DNA of 6,458 nucleotides from Clostridiales bacterium. Its GTDB lineage: Bacteria; Bacillota; Clostridia; TANB77; CAG-508. Positions 5,182 to 6,458 of the stretch are shown here, in pieces (the first letter of the stretch is position 1; each line of letters opens with the position of its first letter). Both the position numbers and the translations under genes were made by a program. The notes beneath the pieces were generated by a model. That model was given only the letters and a program-made list of their open reading frames with translations. It was not told the DNA's origin and did not search any database. The stretch covers positions 1-6,458 of the forward strand of contig DOYA01000030.1 in the NCBI GenBank assembly GCA_003518755.1, read 5' to 3'.

Positions 5182-6458
5182 TTAAAACTTAACCTTCTGT
5201 TTAACCCAATCTTCCACTTCATCAATTGGAATACGAATTTGTTCCATTGTGTCTCTATCTCTAACTGTAACTTGGTTGTCTTCTAAAGTATCAAAATCAA
5301 CTGTTACACAATATGGTGTTCCGATTTCATCTTGTCTTCTATATCTTTTACCAATTGAACCAGCTTCATCGAAATCTACCATAAATGATTTTGATAATTT
5401 ATCATGTAATTCTATTGCTTTTTCTGATAATTTTTTTGATAATGGAAGAACTGCAACTTTATATGGTGCTAATGCTGGATGTAAATGTAATACAATTCTT
5501 GTATCATCTTCAGCAATTTGTTCTTCTTCATAACTATTACATAAAAACATTAAAACTAGTCTATCAGCTCCAACAGATGGTTCAATAACAAATGGTACAT
5601 ATTTTTCACCTGTTTCAGGATCTTGATATGTTAAGTCTTGTTTTGTAGCTTCCATATGGCGTGATAAATCATAATTTGTTCTATCTGCTATTCCCCATAC
5701 TTCACCCCATCCAAATGGGAATTGATATTCTATATCAGCTGTAGCTTTTGAATAGAATGATAATTCTTCTTTAGTGTGATTCCTAAATCTAATATCTTCT
5801 TCTTTTGCACCTAAGCTAAGTAAGAAGTTTTTACAATAGTCTTTCCAATATTCATGCCATTCTAAATCTGTATCAGGCTTGCAGAAAAACTCTATTTCCA
5901 TTTGTTCAAATTCACGTGTTCTAAAGATAAAGTTTCCTGGTGTTATTTCATTTCTAAATGCTTTACCTTGTTGGCAAATTCCAAAAGGTAATTTTCTTCT
6001 AGTAGTTCTTAAAACATTTTTAAAATTAACAAATATTCCTTGTGCTGTTTCTGGGCGAAGATATATTTCAGATTTAGCATCTTCTGTAACACCTTGGAAT
6101 GTTTTGAACATAAGATTGAATTTTCTGATACTTGTGTAATTAAGTTTTCCACAATTTGGGCACACTATGTTATTATCATTTATATATTTAACAGTTTCTT
6201 CATCTGTCCAACCATCTGCAATAACATCTTTTCCATTTTTTGCAGCCCATTCTTCTATTAATTTATCTGCTCTATGACGAGTTTTACATTCTTTACAATC
6301 TATTAATGGATCAGTAAAACCTGCAACATGTCCAGTAGTAACCCAAACTTGTGGGTTCATTAGGATTGCTGCATCTAGACCAACATTGTATTTATTCTCT
6401 TGAACCATTTTTTTCATCCATGCTTTTTTTACGTTGTTCTTTAGTTCAACACCAAGTG
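5182..6458 (-). CDS. glyS: glycyl-tRNA synthetase, alpha2 (single-chain) type, N-terminus cut by window edge
   Basis: The frame runs from the window edge (LGVELKNN before the Met at 6417) to a TAA at 5184-5182; roughly the first 30-40 residues lie outside. The enzyme charges tRNA-Gly with glycine in the cytoplasm using ATP. Numbered from the Met at 6417, it shows CxxC pairs at 41-44 and 86-89, consistent with a small metal-binding insertion; RPETAQGIFVNF; class II motif 2 around FRNEITPGNFIFRTREFEQ (154-172); GIADRTNYDL (242-251); and motif 3 EPSVGADRLVLMFL (279-292). The anticodon-binding domain follows (LAPYKVAVLPLSKKL to GKRYRRQDEIGTPYCVTVD). This is the homodimeric type, also known from archaea and eukaryotes, rather than the separate glyQ and glyS subunits. 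All key motifs look intact. No terminator is visible in the 63 bases after its stop, so transcription may run into the amidoligase block. Any T-box leader would lie outside the window. Confidence 0.96.
   Translation of the reverse strand, partial: LGVELKNNVKKAWMKKMVQENKYNVGLDAAILMNPQVWVTTGHVAGFTDPLIDCKECKTRHRADKLIEEWAAKNGKDVIADGWTDEETVKYINDNNIVCPNCGKLNYTSIRKFNLMFKTFQGVTEDAKSEIYLRPETAQGIFVNFKNVLRTTRRKLPFGICQQGKAFRNEITPGNFIFRTREFEQMEIEFFCKPDTDLEWHEYWKDYCKNFLLSLGAKEEDIRFRNHTKEELSFYSKATADIEYQFPFGWGEVWGIADRTNYDLSRHMEATKQDLTYQDPETGEKYVPFVIEPSVGADRLVLMFLCNSYEEEQIAEDDTRIVLHLHPALAPYKVAVLPLSKKLSEKAIELHDKLSKSFMVDFDEAGSIGKRYRRQDEIGTPYCVTVDFDTLEDNQVTVRDRDTMEQIRIPIDEVEDWVKQKVKF

Noticed and set aside
5044..6261. 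Plus-strand open frames opposite the glycyl-tRNA synthetase and the start of amidoligase B
   Set aside because: They are shadows of a well-conserved gene on the other strand and have no recognisable protein features.

Overview
The window is about 6.5 kb of low-GC DNA with standard stop-codon use: TGA ends several genes and tryptophan is TGG. It fits a Bacillota/Clostridia-type bacterium, perhaps a gut anaerobe. That placement is an inference from base composition and gene families, not from a marker that fixes the taxon.

Layout: (1) 1-1112, plus strand, the C-terminal part of a GH57 1,4-alpha-glucan branching enzyme, cut by the window edge. (2) 1111-1148, a hairpin with A and T flanks that serves as terminator for both converging transcription units. 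(3) 1158-5118, minus strand, an unusually AT-rich accessory block. In order of transcription it holds amidoligase copy B (split into two reading frames, 5118-4729 and 4757-3891), an unrecognised 140-residue gene (3894-3472), a 154-residue gene of a family I only vaguely recognise (3475-3011), and amidoligase copy A (2990-1158), a 610-residue protein carrying seven roughly 30-residue repeats before its catalytic domain. (4) 5182-6458, minus strand, the 3' part of an alpha2-type glycyl-tRNA synthetase gene, cut at its 5' end by the window edge.

The block between the synthetase and the terminator is packed like an operon: 4-base overlaps, a 20-base gap before copy A, and no visible terminator after the synthetase gene. 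The two amidoligases share the GIEIE, GHIHIG and TIEFR-x-PNG motifs and are close paralogues in their core (38 of 59 residues identical by hand count over one stretch). Enzymes of the amidoligase superfamily (PF12224-like, glutamine-synthetase-like fold) are predicted to join carboxyl and amino groups using ATP, in making or modifying peptides or small molecules. The substrate here is unknown.

The most interesting points are the repeat-bearing amidoligase linked to two uncharacterised genes, and the state of copy B. Copy B has two frame problems, each in or next to a homopolymer run (a ten-A tract at its start and a TTTT near codon 126). This may mean decay, sequencing error, or slippage-controlled expression.
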